From Tropicimonas sp. IMCC34011 (GTDB lineage: Bacteria > Pseudomonadota > Alphaproteobacteria > Rhodobacterales > Rhodobacteraceae), in NCBI RefSeq assembly GCF_003390865.1, contig NZ_QMEJ01000002.1:248001-312000 (forward strand): a stretch of DNA of 64,000 bases. The letters are read 5' to 3'. This document shows, piece by piece, positions 7,327 through 17,533 of the stretch. Within the stretch, counting starts at the first letter, position 1; every line of letters starts with the position of its first letter. A program made the position numbers and the translations under genes. Below the pieces are notes generated by a model that ran no database searches, was not told the origin of the DNA, and was given only the letters and a program-made list of their open reading frames with translations.

Positions 7327-8490
7327 TCACCGGCTCGGCGACAGCCGCCCGGCCAGGGCGATCATCAGCAGCGCCAGTACGGCCAGGAGACCGAGCGCCA
7401 CGCGCAGCGAAGTCAGCCCCGCAATGGCGCCGAGGAGCGGTGGCCCCATGAGTATCGCGCCATAGCCCAGCGTCGCCACCGCCGCGAGGCCGCGCCCGGG
7501 GGAAACCTCGGGATCGTTCGCCGCGCGGGAATAGACCAGCGGCACCACGACGGCATACCCCACGCCCAGAAGCGCGAAGCCGGCGAGGATCGGGGCCACG
7601 CTCGACGACGAGACGGTCAGGAGAGCGCCACAGAGCGCCGCGATCCCGGAAAACCGAGCGGCGCGCACCGCCCCGAGCAGAGCGGTGATGCGATCCCCGA
7701 AGAGGCGGAGCGTCACCATCACCACCGAATAGGTCGCGTAGCCAAGCGCCGCGACACCCTCGTCTGCCCCCGCACTTTCCACGAGATAGACCGCGCTCCA
7801 ATCCGCCATCGCGCCCTCGCCGACGGAGCCTGCGAGCGCGATCAGGCCGACGGCGAAGAGCGCGCCGGTCGGAAAGACGAAGAGCGGCGTTCCCTTCTGA
7901 GAGCGGGTAGCCTCCGCCTCCCAGGGTACGACGGACATCGAGAGGCAGAGGACGGCGAGCGCGAGGCCCGCGATCCAGAAATGCGGACCGGGCCCGAGGC
8001 CCATCTCGACGGCGCCGTAACCGGACGCGGCGCCGAGCCCTGCCCCGACCGACCAGAGCGCATGGAAGGAGGACATCATCGGCCGGCGCGCCCGGCGCTC
8101 TACCTCCGCGGCAAAGGCGTTCATGGAGACGTCGAGCCCGCCATGGCCCGCCCCGAAGACCAGAAGGACAAGGCCGAGCGTCCAGACGTTCGGCATCAGC
8201 GGAAGGGCCAGAAGGGCCGCGGCATACATCGCGCCGAGCCAGCGGGACACGGGAACGGCGCCGATGGAGTCGGAGGCGCGCCCGGCGACGGGAAAGGACA
8301 GGATCGCCCCGATTCCCATGCACAGGAGCAGCAGGCCGAGGACCGAGGGACTGAGCTCGTGCCGCGCCACGAAGGCCGGCACGCGGGAGGCCCAGATCCC
8401 GAACAGCCCCCCGTTGAGCAGGAAGAAGGCTGAAACGGCAACGCGGGGCGTGCGCAGGCGCGCCACGCGGCTGGCTGGCAGGTCGCTCAT
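7327..8490 (-). CDS. MFS transporter
   Basis: Major facilitator superfamily inner-membrane carrier of 387 residues with about 12 predicted membrane helices. The loop 2-3 signature appears as FPVAGRASDSIGAV, and a second-half equivalent as LFGDRITALLGAV. It resembles the FucP/YbjJ-like branch (N-terminal NGGLFGIWASRVPAF), but the substrate cannot be assigned. It follows the 73-residue basic protein by 10 bp, so it is probably the last gene of the scpAB operon. Export of a small metabolite or drug is possible. Confidence 0.85.
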   Translation of the reverse strand: MSDLPASRVARLRTPRVAVSAFFLLNGGLFGIWASRVPAFVARHELSPSVLGLLLLCMGIGAILSFPVAGRASDSIGAVPVSRWLGAMYAAALLALPLMPNVWTLGLVLLVFGAGHGGLDVSMNAFAAEVERRARRPMMSSFHALWSVGAGLGAASGYGAVEMGLGPGPHFWIAGLALAVLCLSMSVVPWEAEATRSQKGTPLFVFPTGALFAVGLIALAGSVGEGAMADWSAVYLVESAGADEGVAALGYATYSVVMVTLRLFGDRITALLGAVRAARFSGIAALCGALLTVSSSSVAPILAGFALLGVGYAVVVPLVYSRAANDPEVSPGRGLAAVATLGYGAILMGPPLLGAIAGLTSLRVALGLLAVLALLMIALAGRLSPSR

Positions 8491-8500
8491 ACCGGCCGGG

Positions 8501-8722
8501 TCAGAAGCGGCCGAAGCGCCTGAAGACGCGCATCGCCTGCTGCGCCCCCTTGCCCATCGATTTCTGCTGCTGTCTCCGGCGCTGCGCCTGCGCGCGCTCC
8601 TCGGGGGTCATGTCCGCGTTCGGGCGCTTGGAGCCCTCGCCCATCTTTCGGATCCCGTGGCGGACACCCTGATTGACGCCCTGACGGATCAGCGTGCGGA
8701 CGATCATGCTGACGATGCTCAT
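8501..8722 (-). CDS. Small basic protein coupled to scpB (unknown function)
   Basis: 73 residues, strongly basic, with no acidic C-terminus. A hydrophobic/amphipathic start (MSIVSMIVRTLIRQG) leads into a repeat-like QGVNQGVRHGIRK segment, a central RAQAQRRRQQQ run and a terminal MRVFRRFGRF. The ATG overlaps the scpB stop (ATGA), so it is translationally coupled to the condensin subunit. I recognise no family. Its charge suggests nucleic-acid or membrane-surface binding, but that is inference. In the Rhodobacterales order I recall, tatABC follows scpB; here this gene takes that place. Confidence 0.7.
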   Translation of the reverse strand: MSIVSMIVRTLIRQGVNQGVRHGIRKMGEGSKRPNADMTPEERAQAQRRRQQQKSMGKGAQQAMRVFRRFGRF

Positions 8723-9363
8723 GTCTGCTCTCCCTGCTCGAACATCTCGGATTGCCCCGCGTCCTCGCCGGCCTCCTCGTCCGCGCCGCCCGGCATCGGA
8801 CGACTGTCCAGAAGCCCCGCGGCGCGCAGCTCCCTGAGGCCAGGAAGATCTTTGGAACTCTCGAGTCCGAAATGATCCAGAAACTCCGTCGTGACAACAT
8901 AGGTCACGGGCCGGCCCGGAGTCTCCCGCCGCTTGCCGAACCGGATCCATTCCAGTTCCATGAGCTGGTCCACGGTTCCGCGGGAGACGGACACACCGCG
9001 GATCTCCTCGATCTCCGCCCGCGTCACCGGCTGGTGGTAGGCGACGATCGCCAGGGTCTCGATCGCCGCGCGGGAGAGCTTGCGCGTCTCCGTCGTTTCC
9101 CGCCGCATCAGGAACCCCAGATCCGGCGCCGTCCGCAAGGCCCAGGCCTCCCCCACGCGGACGAGATGGACGCCCCGCCCCTTGTAGAGCTCCCTCAGCC
9201 GCCGAAGCGCGGCGGCGCTGTCCGAGCCGTGGGGCAGTCGGGCGTTCAACTCAGCAACGGTCACCGGCTCGGCGGAGGCGAATAGCACGGCCTCGACCAT
9301 GCGGTCCTGCTCGGCCTCGGCCGGCGCTTCGAACAGTTCCTCTTCCAGCCTCTCATCGCTCAT
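8719..9363 (-). CDS. scpB: Segregation and condensation protein B
   Basis: Winged-helix kleisin-associated subunit of the Smc-ScpAB complex that compacts and segregates the chromosome. It has 214 residues starting at ATG 9363 (MSDERLEEEL). The tandem winged helices run from about 20 to 175, with the conserved ETLAIVAYHQPVTRAEIEEIRGV segment. An acidic tail (GGADEEAGEDAG) follows. It overlaps scpA by 11 bp and the downstream small gene by 4 bp. smc is not in the window. Confidence 0.93.
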   Translation of the reverse strand: MSDERLEEELFEAPAEAEQDRMVEAVLFASAEPVTVAELNARLPHGSDSAAALRRLRELYKGRGVHLVRVGEAWALRTAPDLGFLMRRETTETRKLSRAAIETLAIVAYHQPVTRAEIEEIRGVSVSRGTVDQLMELEWIRFGKRRETPGRPVTYVVTTEFLDHFGLESSKDLPGLRELRAAGLLDSRPMPGGADEEAGEDAGQSEMFEQGEQT

Positions 9364-10204
9364 CGCGGCCCTCCGAACGTCTGATCTGAATGGGGGCGAA
9401 CGTCTCCGTCTGCCGCAGGGAGATCCTTCCGGCCTTCGCCAGTTCCAGCGAGGCGGCGAAGGTCGCCGCCGTGGCGGAGCGGCGTCGGGCGGGCTCGCTC
9501 TCCCAGCCGTCGGGAAGGTACGACAGAAGGTCCGTCCACTCGCCCGCAAAGCCGACGAGGCCCCTCAGCCGGTCCAGCGCCTCCTCCATCGTGTAGACGC
9601 TTTCGCGGTCCATGACGTAGGGCCGGAACTCGTCCCGGGTGCGGATCCGGGCATAGGCTCGCATCAGGTCCATCAGGCTCGCCGTGTACCGGACGTTGCG
9701 CACGCGCTCCACGGTTTCGGGCACGCCGCGGGCGAAGAAGTCCTGCCCCTTGCGGTCCCGCCCCATGAGGCGGGCGGCGGCGTCCCGCATCGCCTGCAGG
9801 CGTTCGAGCTGGAAGGCGAGATGCGCCGCGAGCTCCTCGCCGGACGGCTCCTCCGCCTGCGGATCGGGCGGCAGTAGCAGGCGCGACTTGAGAAAGGCGA
9901 GCCAGGCGGCCATCACGAGATAGTCGGCCGCCAGCTCGATCCTGAGGCGTTTGGCTTCCTCGACGAAGGCGAGATACTGGCGCGCGAGCTGCAGCACCGA
10001 GACCTTGCGCAGATCGACCTTCTGCGTCCGGCCGAGCATGAGCAGGACGTCGAGCGGGCCCTCGAACCCGTCCACGTCGACGATGAGCGCCTCTGCTGCG
10101 ACGCGGTCGGCGACGCTCTGAACCTCGCCCGCATCGTCTGCTGCGTCCTCGCGAGCGGCCTCGACGTCCCGGCCACCGACGAGGCGCACGGGCGTCTCAG
10201 CCAT
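9353..10204 (-). CDS. scpA: Segregation and condensation protein A
   Basis: Kleisin subunit that bridges the Smc heads. The start is ATG 10204 (MAETPVRLV), overlapping the nagZ end by 8 bp. The family signature FEGPLDVLLMLGRTQKVDL lies near residue 45. A helical middle with SRLLLPPDPQAEEPS and a C-terminal winged helix (about 200-270) follow. The protein has 283 residues, within the family range. It is encoded in one tight block with nagZ and scpB, implying a single transcript. Confidence 0.93.
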   Translation of the reverse strand: MAETPVRLVGGRDVEAAREDAADDAGEVQSVADRVAAEALIVDVDGFEGPLDVLLMLGRTQKVDLRKVSVLQLARQYLAFVEEAKRLRIELAADYLVMAAWLAFLKSRLLLPPDPQAEEPSGEELAAHLAFQLERLQAMRDAAARLMGRDRKGQDFFARGVPETVERVRNVRYTASLMDLMRAYARIRTRDEFRPYVMDRESVYTMEEALDRLRGLVGFAGEWTDLLSYLPDGWESEPARRRSATAATFAASLELAKAGRISLRQTETFAPIQIRRSEGRDER

Positions 10205-11204
10205 CGCCGGCCATCCCGCCGAGCGCGCGGAGCTCCTCCTCCGCCTCGGCGATGTCCAGATCCTCCGGCGTCCGCCGGGCGGCAATCGCCGCATCGGCCC
10301 GCCGCGCCGCTGCTCCCCAGAGGGTGCCGGAGCCGGCCACAACCTGCTCCATCTCCGCCATTTCGCCATTGCAGTGCAGGACCACGTCGCAGCCCGCCGC
10401 GATGCTGTCCTCGGCCCGCGCGGCCATCGGCCCGTGCAGCGCCTGCATGGAAATGTCGTCGGTCATCAGAAGACCCTCGATCCCGATCCCGTCGCGGATG
10501 TGGCGGATCATGCGGGGCGAGGTGGTCGCAGGACGATCCGCGTCGAAGGCGGAATAGACGATATGTGCGGTCATCGCGAGCGGCAGATCCCCGAGCGGGC
10601 GGAAGGCGGCAAAATCCTGCGCTTCCAGCTCGTCCTTGCTCGCCCGTACAACCGGCAGTTCAAGGTGGCTGTCCGCCCGCGCGCGGCCGTGACCCGGAAC
10701 GTGCTTGAGAACCGGCAGGACGCCCCCCGCCATCAGCCCCTCGGCGACAGCCCGCGCCCGACGCGCCACGACGCCCGGCTCGCTACCGTAGCACCGGTTC
10801 TTCAGGAAAAGGTGCGTGGCCTCTTCGGCGACATCGGCCATCGGCGCGCAATTGGCGTCGATCCCGAGATCCCGAAGCTCGGCGGCGATGAGGCGGTAAC
10901 GCAGGAACAGCGCACGGGCCGCGTCCGACGCCGCCTCGGCATGATCAAGGGGCGCGGGCCACGCCCGGCCGAGCGGCGGTGCAAGACGGTGGACGCGCCC
11001 GCCCTCCTGATCGATGAGGATCGGCGCCTCGCGCCCCACCGCCTCCCTCAGGTCGGCGCAGAGCGCGCGGAGCTGCTCGGCATCGCCCACGTTTCGGGAA
11101 AAGAGGATGAAGCCCCAGGGGGCCGCCTCCCGGAAGAAGGCGGCCTCCGCTTGAGAGAGCTGCTGGCCTGCGCAGCCGAGGATGGTGGCGCCGGTCTCAC
11201 TCAC
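10197..11204 (-). CDS. nagZ: Beta-N-acetylhexosaminidase NagZ (GH3)
   Basis: Cytoplasmic glycosidase of peptidoglycan recycling that removes N-acetylglucosamine from anhydro-muropeptides. GH3 motifs are present: ILIDQEGGRVHRL, the mobile catalytic loop KHVPGHGRARADSHLELP (acid/base His) and the nucleophile Asp in LLMTDDISMQAL. I place the start at GTG 11204 (MSETGATILG), giving 335 residues. The frame is open further upstream but overlaps the SPOR gene and has no family-like residues. The SD is weak, so translation may be coupled to the SPOR gene ending 25 bp upstream. Confidence 0.92.
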   Translation of the reverse strand: MSETGATILGCAGQQLSQAEAAFFREAAPWGFILFSRNVGDAEQLRALCADLREAVGREAPILIDQEGGRVHRLAPPLGRAWPAPLDHAEAASDAARALFLRYRLIAAELRDLGIDANCAPMADVAEEATHLFLKNRCYGSEPGVVARRARAVAEGLMAGGVLPVLKHVPGHGRARADSHLELPVVRASKDELEAQDFAAFRPLGDLPLAMTAHIVYSAFDADRPATTSPRMIRHIRDGIGIEGLLMTDDISMQALHGPMAARAEDSIAAGCDVVLHCNGEMAEMEQVVAGSGTLWGAAARRADAAIAARRTPEDLDIAEAEEELRALGGMAGDG

Positions 11205-11229
11205 GACGAGGCGAACCCGGTGCCCGACA

Positions 11230-12309
11230 TCATCGCGCGACGACCGGGATGCACTCGGCCTGCTCGGCCACGAGTGCAGCGCAGAACCGGCGCGCATCCG
11301 CGAGGTTCTCGAACCCGACGGCCCGCAGGCGCCAGAACGGACGGCCGCCCGCCTCGGCTTGACGGATGAGCTGCTGCTTGTCGCTGAAGAGCGCGCCGAA
11401 CCGGCCCGTCGCATCGGCCCAGGCAGCGCGCGCTTCCTCCTCGGAGGGGAACGCCCCGAGCTGCACGAGGCGGGTGCCCGGCGCGACCGTCGCGGGATCG
11501 GCGATCGCCGGTGCGGAGGTGTCCCGCGCGCTGGCGACGGCATCGGCGATGGCGGTCGGGGAATTCGACGCGATGCGAACCGAGGGGCGCTTCGCCGGAC
11601 GCGGAGAAACGGACACGCCCTCCCCCGCCAGCGCGGCGAGAACAGCCATGTCGGTATCCGTCGCGGCCATGAAGCCAGCCTCTTCCTCGCCTTCGGCGGG
11701 CAGGTCCATCGACTCCCCGGCAAGGCGCTCCTCGTCGGTCTTCGCCGGCTGTCCGCCCATGTCGTCCAGCGTCAGGCCCCGCATCAGCGGCTCGGCGAGC
11801 TTCTCGGCCCCTTCCGCCCCGAGGGAGGCAAGCTGGATCGGCTCAGGCTTCGGCGCGCCGCCGATGTTGAGGGACGCGTTGACGATCTGGCTCGATCCGG
11901 CGCCCTCCGCCCCGGACGCGGCAAGGCTCCCGCCGGGCAGATCCTCGGAAGCGAGGTCCACCGGCTGCGGCGCAAGCGTCACGCGGTCGGAGGACTGGGC
12001 GGTGTTCCCCTCGGCCTGCACGCGGTTCACGGAGAGCCCCTCGTGCGAGGCGATGAGCCCGCCCGGATCCTCCGGCGCGGAGCGCATCGGCCCTTCGATG
12101 GCACGGACGACGGGAACGCCGGTCACGTCCCGCATGACCTGCTTGTACCCCCAGAGACCCAGGCCCGCGACCAGCGCCAGCGAAGCGATTGCGCCGGTGA
12201 CATGCACCGCCATCGCACCGCGGGACGGCTCGGCCGCGGCGTAGGCGGCGGTGTTGTCCGTCTCGTAGCCGTGATCGCCCGGGTGCCCGGCGCTCGTGTG
12301 ATACGTCAT
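11230..12309 (-). CDS. SPOR-domain membrane protein
   Basis: A 359-residue bitopic protein with a short cytoplasmic tail, one membrane helix (about 35-55) and a long Ala/Gly/Pro/Glu-rich periplasmic linker. A C-terminal SPOR domain (about 280-358, from RLVQLGAFPSEEEARAAWADA to FENLADARRFCAALV) binds denuded septal peptidoglycan. It probably acts at the division site. It lies between argS and nagZ, the order commonly seen in this group, linking it functionally to cell-wall recycling. Confidence 0.88.
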   Translation of the reverse strand: MTYHTSAGHPGDHGYETDNTAAYAAAEPSRGAMAVHVTGAIASLALVAGLGLWGYKQVMRDVTGVPVVRAIEGPMRSAPEDPGGLIASHEGLSVNRVQAEGNTAQSSDRVTLAPQPVDLASEDLPGGSLAASGAEGAGSSQIVNASLNIGGAPKPEPIQLASLGAEGAEKLAEPLMRGLTLDDMGGQPAKTDEERLAGESMDLPAEGEEEAGFMAATDTDMAVLAALAGEGVSVSPRPAKRPSVRIASNSPTAIADAVASARDTSAPAIADPATVAPGTRLVQLGAFPSEEEARAAWADATGRFGALFSDKQQLIRQAEAGGRPFWRLRAVGFENLADARRFCAALVAEQAECIPVVAR

Positions 12310-12420
12310 GCTTTGCCTCTATCCCTTTCGGACCGAGGCCGGATCTGCCTTCTGAAGAGGCGGCTGCCGGCTCGGCCTTCGATACCTGCTCTAGAGCCCC
12401 GACCGGCGCGCCAGTTCGCG

Positions 12421-14169
12421 TCAGCGCATCTCGTCTGCCGGGGTCACGCCAAGGATACCCAGACCGTTCGCGATCACAACCGCATTGGCGCGCGCGAGGG
12501 CAATTTTCGCGCGTGTTGTATCGGGGTCACCCTCCTGCAGGAAGCGCAGCGAATGATCCTCGTTGCCCCGATTCCAGAGCGCGTGGAATTGGCCTGCGAG
12601 ATCATAGAGATAGAAGGCGATCCTGTGAGGCTCGTGGGTCCGTGCGGCGATCTCCACGATGCGCGGCCATTCGCCGAGCTTCGCCGCAAGCGCCGCCTCG
12701 GCCGGATGGGCGTTGACGGACAGATCCGCGGCCGCGAGCGCCTCGTCCCCGAGACCCTCGATCCCCGCCTCCTCCGCCTTGCGCAGGACCGAACAGATCC
12801 GCGCATGGGCATACTGGACGTAGAAGACGGCGTTGTCCTTGGACTGCTCCATCACCTTGTCGAAGTCGAATTCGAGGGGCGCGTCGTTCTTCCGCGTCAG
12901 CATCACGAACCGCGCGACGTCCGGCCCGACCTGCTCGACCACGTCGCGCAGGCCGACGAACGTCCCGGACCGTTTGGACATCTTGAAGTCCTTGCCGTCC
13001 TTGATGAGCCGCACGAGCTGGATCAGCTTCACGTCGAGCGGCACCTGCCCCTCGGACAAGGCCGAGACCGCCGCCTTCATCCGCTTGACGTAGCCGCCGT
13101 GATCGGCGCCGAGCACGTCGACGAGCTGATCGTAGCCGCGCTCGATCTTGTCGTAGTGATAGGCGATGTCCGGCGCGAAATAGGTCCACGAGCCATCGGA
13201 CTTGCGGATCGGCCGGTCCACGTCGTCACCGTGCTCGGTGGAGCGGAAGAGCGTCTGCTCCCGCGGCTCCCAGTCCTCGGGCACCTTGCCCTTCGGCGGC
13301 TCGAGCACGCCGTCGTAGATCAGACCCTTGCCGCTCAGCCAGTCGATGGCCTTCTCGATCTTGCCGGTGCCGTAGAGCGACTTCTCCGAGAAGAAGTGAT
13401 CGAACGACACGCCGAGGGAGGCGAGGTCCGACCGGATCCGCTCCATCATGGCGTCGGTCGCGAAATTGCGGACCTTCTCCAGCCAGAAATGTTCGGGCGT
13501 GCCGACGAAGGCATCGCCGACCTCGTCGCGGAGCGCCTCGCCAACGGGCACGAGGTAGTCGCCGGGATAGGTCCCCTCCTCGAAGGCGACCTCCTGCCCG
13601 TGCGCTTCGAGATACCGAAGGTACACCGAGCGGGCGAGCACATCGACCTGCGCGCCGCCGTCGTTGATGTAATATTCCCGCGTGACGTCGTAGCCGGCAT
13701 AGTCCAGGAGACCCGCCAGCGCATCGCCGAACACGGCGCCCCGCGCATGGCCCACATGCATCGGCCCGGTGGGATTGGCGGAGACGAACTCGATGTTGAC
13801 CTTCGTGCCGCTGCCCATGTCCGACTTGCCGTAATCCGGTCCCGCCTCCAGGATCGCGCGGGTCAGCTCCGCCCAGGAGGAGGCCGCGAGGCGCAGGTTG
13901 AGAAAGCCCGGGCCCGCGATGTCTGCGGTCTCGATCCGGGGATCGGCGAGAAGCTTCGGCGCCAGCGCCTCGGCGATGTCCCGCGGCTTGAGGCCCGCGG
14001 GCTTTGCGAGCACCATCGCGGCATTCGTCGCCATGTCGCCATGCGCGACATCGCGCGGCGGCTCCACCGCGACGGCGCCGAAATCCAGGCCATCGGGCAG
14101 GACTCCCTCCCGGACGAGCGTGTCGAGCTCGGCGATGACGAGCGTGCGGATATCGGCGTAGAGGTTCAT
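12421..14169 (-). CDS. argS: Arginyl-tRNA synthetase
   Basis: Class I aminoacyl-tRNA synthetase charging tRNA-Arg. The 582-residue frame starts at ATG 14169 ([11 protein letters not shown]). It has an N-terminal additional domain, the HIGH-type motif HVGHARGAV with upstream [10 protein letters not shown], and the KMSKS-type loop KMSKRSG. The C-terminal anticodon-binding helical bundle ends in [14 protein letters not shown], typical of the family. Earlier in-frame ATGs at 14352-14382 lie in the promoter of the divergent molybdoenzyme gene and were rejected. Confidence 0.97.
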   Translation of the reverse strand: MNLYADIRTLVIAELDTLVREGVLPDGLDFGAVAVEPPRDVAHGDMATNAAMVLAKPAGLKPRDIAEALAPKLLADPRIETADIAGPGFLNLRLAASSWAELTRAILEAGPDYGKSDMGSGTKVNIEFVSANPTGPMHVGHARGAVFGDALAGLLDYAGYDVTREYYINDGGAQVDVLARSVYLRYLEAHGQEVAFEEGTYPGDYLVPVGEALRDEVGDAFVGTPEHFWLEKVRNFATDAMMERIRSDLASLGVSFDHFFSEKSLYGTGKIEKAIDWLSGKGLIYDGVLEPPKGKVPEDWEPREQTLFRSTEHGDDVDRPIRKSDGSWTYFAPDIAYHYDKIERGYDQLVDVLGADHGGYVKRMKAAVSALSEGQVPLDVKLIQLVRLIKDGKDFKMSKRSGTFVGLRDVVEQVGPDVARFVMLTRKNDAPLEFDFDKVMEQSKDNAVFYVQYAHARICSVLRKAEEAGIEGLGDEALAAADLSVNAHPAEAALAAKLGEWPRIVEIAARTHEPHRIAFYLYDLAGQFHALWNRGNEDHSLRFLQEGDPDTTRAKIALARANAVVIANGLGILGVTPADEMR

Positions 14170-14371
14170 CGGTCCCATCCCGGATTGGCAGGAGGCCGGT
14201 GTAGCACCTCGCCCCTTGGCGTCAACGCCCGCGAGGCTGCGGCGGGCCGCCGGGACGAAGCCTGCAATTATCTCGGAACTGCCCCCCGGTCCTTTTGTTA
14301 TGGATCGGCGGAGGTTCCCCCGAACACGGCACCTTTCCGCATGGATATCCATGGCATTGGAGCCCTCCCAC

Positions 14372-16654
14372 ATGTCCGACACGCGCGAAGACCGGCAACG
14401 CGACGATACCGTTCACTACGATGGCGCAGCGGGCGGCTGGGGGAGCATGCGCGGCATCAAAGAGATCGCCCGCGCCGCAAAGCCGGATCCCGCCTTCGCC
14501 GACACGCTCCGCCGCCAGAACAAGCCCGGCGGGCACATGTGCACCTCCTGCGCCTGGACGAAGCCGGCACAACCGCACGCCTTCGAGTTCTGCGAGAACG
14601 GCGCAAAGGCGACGATTTGGGATCTGACGACGCGGCGCGCCGGGCCGGACTTCTTCGCCAGCCACACGCTTACGGACCTGCGCGCCCGCCCCGATTACGA
14701 GCTTGAGATCGAGGGGCGGCTCACGCACCCGATGCGCTACGATGCCGGCTCGGACAAGTACGTGCCGGTGTCCTGGGACGAAGCGTTCGCCGGGATCGGC
14801 GAGCGTCTCCGCCGCCTCGACCCCGCATCCGCCGTCTTCTACGCATCGGGCCGCGCCTCGCTCGAGACCTCCTACCTCTACGCCCTCTTCGCGCGGCTCT
14901 ACGGCCACAACAACCTGCCCGACAGCTCGAACATGTGTCACGAGACCACGAGCGTCGGCCTGAAGAAGGTGATCGGATCGCCGGTCGGGACCTGCGTCCT
15001 CGAGGACTTCGATCATTGCGACATGATCCTGTTCTTCGGCCAGAACACCGGCACGAACAGCCCGCGCTTCCTGCACCCACTGAAGGACGCCGTGGATCGC
15101 GGCTGCCGCATCGTGACCTTCAACCCGGTGCGCGAAACCGGCCTCGTCAAGTTCGCCGATCCGCAGAATCCGTGGCAGATGACGGCCGGCAGCCCCACGG
15201 ACATCTCGGAGCATTACCTGCAGGTCCGCCCCGGCGGGGATATCGGCGCGATCGCCGGCATCATAAAGCGCGTTTTCGAGCGGGAGGACGAGCGCGGCGA
15301 CGTGCTCGACCGGGCCTTTATCGCCGAGCACACCCATGACTTCGAGACGTTCGAGGCGGCCATGCGCGCCGTCGACTGGTCGCTCATCGAGCGCGTCTCG
15401 GGCCTGTCCCGCGCGGCCCTCGAGCAGGTCGGCGACATCTACGTGGCCTCGCGGAACGTCATCGGCATCTACGGCATGGGCCTCACCCAGCACGTCCATG
15501 GCTCGCAGAGCATCGGCATGCTCGTGAACCTCCTCCTCCTGCGCGGCAACATGGGCCGCAAGGGCGCCGGGATCAGCCCGGTGCGCGGACATTCCAACGT
15601 GCAGGGCCAGCGCACCGTCGGCATCAGCGAAAAGCCCGAGCTCGTCCCGATGGACAAGATCGCGCAGATGTTCGACTTCGAGCCGCCGATGGAGACGGGC
15701 CGGACGACCGTTGAGGTCGTCGAGGGCGTTCTGGACGGCAGCGTAAAGGCCTTCGTCTCGCTCGGCGGCAACTTCGCCCGGGCCATTCCCGACACCGACC
15801 GCGCGGAGGAAAGCTGGACCCGTCTCGACGTCAACGTCCAGATCGCCACCAAGCTCAACCGGTCCCACCTTCTCGCCTGCCCGAACACATGGCTTCTGCC
15901 TTGCCTCGTGCGCGCCGAGGAGGATGTTCAAGCGACCGGCCCGCAGGCCGTGACGATGGAGGACAGCCTCTCCCACGTCCATGGCTCCCGCGGGCGCCGC
16001 ACCCCGGCGGCGGACACGCTGAAATCCGAGGTCGCCATCGTCGCCGGCATCGCCAAGGCGACGCTGGCGCCTAATCCGAAGGTTCGCTGGGACGACTGGA
16101 CCGGCGACTACGCCCTGATCCGTGACCTGATCGCCGAAACCTACCCGGACGAGTTCCACGACTTCAACGCGCGCATGTTCGAAGCGGGGGGCTTCTATCG
16201 TGGCAACCCGGTGCGCGATCTCGAATGGAAGACGGAGAGCGGGAAGGCCGAGTTCACCACTCCGGACGACGCGCTCAGCGCCCTGGGGCATGTTCCGGGC
16301 GAGGCGGAGTTCACCCTCATCACCCTGCGCTCCAACGACCAGTTCAACACCACGATCTACGGCTTCTCGGACCGCCTCCGTGGGATCGAGGGCAAGCGGG
16401 ACGTGGTCCTGATGGCGCCCGAGGAGATCGAGAAGGCCGGCCTGCGCGCGGGCCAGCGCGTCACCCTTCACACCGTTCACGATGACGGTCACGAGCGCAG
16501 CGTGGGCGGGCTCGAGGTCGTGGCCTACGACCTGCCGCTGCATTGCGTCGGCGCCTATTATCCGGAGGTGAACGGACTGATCCCGCTGGACTATCATGAC
16601 GAATTGTCGAAAACTCCGGCCTACAAGGGGGCCGCCGTCCGTATCGAGGCCTGA
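14372..16654 (+). CDS. FdhF/YdeP-family molybdopterin oxidoreductase
   Basis: Molybdopterin-guanine-dinucleotide enzyme related to formate dehydrogenase alpha and to E. coli YdeP, about 760 residues. A cysteine cluster (Cys57, Cys60, Cys74) near the N-terminus may hold an Fe-S centre. The metal-ligand region is NMCHETTS, and cofactor-binding segments such as [12 protein letters not shown] and [23 protein letters not shown] are clear. The C-terminal barrel starts near [14 protein letters not shown]. No signal peptide is evident, so it is probably cytoplasmic. The substrate is unknown for this branch; YdeP is tied to acid resistance. It ends 27 bp before cyoA on the same strand, suggesting co-transcription with the quinol oxidase. 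An alternative start lies at 14351. Confidence 0.88.
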   Translation: MSDTREDRQRDDTVHYDGAAGGWGSMRGIKEIARAAKPDPAFADTLRRQNKPGGHMCTSCAWTKPAQPHAFEFCENGAKATIWDLTTRRAGPDFFASHTLTDLRARPDYELEIEGRLTHPMRYDAGSDKYVPVSWDEAFAGIGERLRRLDPASAVFYASGRASLETSYLYALFARLYGHNNLPDSSNMCHETTSVGLKKVIGSPVGTCVLEDFDHCDMILFFGQNTGTNSPRFLHPLKDAVDRGCRIVTFNPVRETGLVKFADPQNPWQMTAGSPTDISEHYLQVRPGGDIGAIAGIIKRVFEREDERGDVLDRAFIAEHTHDFETFEAAMRAVDWSLIERVSGLSRAALEQVGDIYVASRNVIGIYGMGLTQHVHGSQSIGMLVNLLLLRGNMGRKGAGISPVRGHSNVQGQRTVGISEKPELVPMDKIAQMFDFEPPMETGRTTVEVVEGVLDGSVKAFVSLGGNFARAIPDTDRAEESWTRLDVNVQIATKLNRSHLLACPNTWLLPCLVRAEEDVQATGPQAVTMEDSLSHVHGSRGRRTPAADTLKSEVAIVAGIAKATLAPNPKVRWDDWTGDYALIRDLIAETYPDEFHDFNARMFEAGGFYRGNPVRDLEWKTESGKAEFTTPDDALSALGHVPGEAEFTLITLRSNDQFNTTIYGFSDRLRGIEGKRDVVLMAPEEIEKAGLRAGQRVTLHTVHDDGHERSVGGLEVVAYDLPLHCVGAYYPEVNGLIPLDYHDELSKTPAYKGAAVRIEA

Positions 16655-16681
16655 TCCAGCTCCAGACGCGATTTTCCCGCA

Positions 16682-17533
16682 ATGCCGCCCAGACGTACCG
16701 TTGCCGCGCTTGCCGCCATTGGGCTCCCCGGCCTGGCTGAAGCGGCGGGCGCTCTCAGTCCGAACGGGCCCGTCGCTGAGGCTCAGCTGGGCATTCTTCT
16801 GACCGCCCTCGGGCTCATGGCGATTGTCGTCCTGCCGGTCTGGCTCCTCGCGGCCGTCTTTGTCCTGCGCTATCGCAGTACGGCGGGGCAGACCTATCGT
16901 CCCGAGGAAGATTTCGATCTCAAGGTGGACCTCGTCATCTGGGCGGTCCCCGCCCTGATCGTCATTGCCATCGGCACCATCGTCTGGACACGGACCCACC
17001 AGCTGGACCCCTATGCGCAGATCGCCCCCGGCGACAGCCTGCGCATCGAAGCCGTCGCGCTCGACTGGAAATGGCTCTTCATCTATCCCGATCTCGGCAT
17101 CGCCACCGTCAACGAGCTCGCCCTGCCGGCCGGCACCAATGCGGAGATCGCCCTGACCTCCGACACCGTCATCAATTCCCTCATCGTCCCCGGCCTCGCC
17201 GGCCAGATCATGGCGATGGCGGGAATGCGGACCGAGCTCAACGTGGTCGCGGACGCCCCCGCCCTGATGTGGGGGCGAAACACCCAGTACAGCGGGGAGG
17301 GCTTCGCGGATCAGGAGTTCCGCGTGCCCGTCACCACCCCTGAGGATTTTGCCGCCTGGGCCGAGACCGCGCGCCGCGAACGGCCCCTCGACCGCGCCGC
17401 CTATTGCAACCTTGCGACCGAAGGGGCGACAAGCGAGCCCCGTCGCTACTCCGCTCCGGAGGGCGGCCTCTTCAAGGCGATCATGATGCAGTACATGGAC
17501 CAGGATCGAGGGCGCCTATGCTCGGACGACTGA
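16682..17533 (+). CDS. cyoA: Cytochrome bo3-type ubiquinol oxidase subunit II
   Basis: Subunit II of an A-type haem-copper oxidase: a leader segment, two membrane helices (about 33-62 and 80-102) and a periplasmic cupredoxin domain (about 110-230). The CuA ligands of cytochrome c oxidases (C-x3-C plus His) are absent; the corresponding region reads NTQYSGEGF, as in quinol oxidases. ALDWKWLFIYPDLGIATVNELALP is the CyoA signature. The protein is 283 residues, slightly shorter than E. coli CyoA. The 3' end overlaps cyoB by 16 bp. Confidence 0.93.
   Translation: MPPRRTVAALAAIGLPGLAEAAGALSPNGPVAEAQLGILLTALGLMAIVVLPVWLLAAVFVLRYRSTAGQTYRPEEDFDLKVDLVIWAVPALIVIAIGTIVWTRTHQLDPYAQIAPGDSLRIEAVALDWKWLFIYPDLGIATVNELALPAGTNAEIALTSDTVINSLIVPGLAGQIMAMAGMRTELNVVADAPALMWGRNTQYSGEGFADQEFRVPVTTPEDFAAWAETARRERPLDRAAYCNLATEGATSEPRRYSAPEGGLFKAIMMQYMDQDRGRLCSDD

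Noticed and set aside
11182-14706. A 1174-codon open frame on the plus strand over argS and the SPOR gene
   Set aside because: Arg/Gly/His-rich antisense shadow of argS, which has all its synthetase motifs on the other strand.
14222-16999. A 925-codon minus-strand frame opposite the molybdoenzyme gene
   Set aside because: Antisense composition; the plus-strand gene shows clear cofactor-binding motifs.
16682-17533. Cytochrome c oxidase subunit II (CoxB)
   Set aside because: No CuA ligand cysteines or histidine; the sequence and the linked cyoBCD fit a quinol oxidase.
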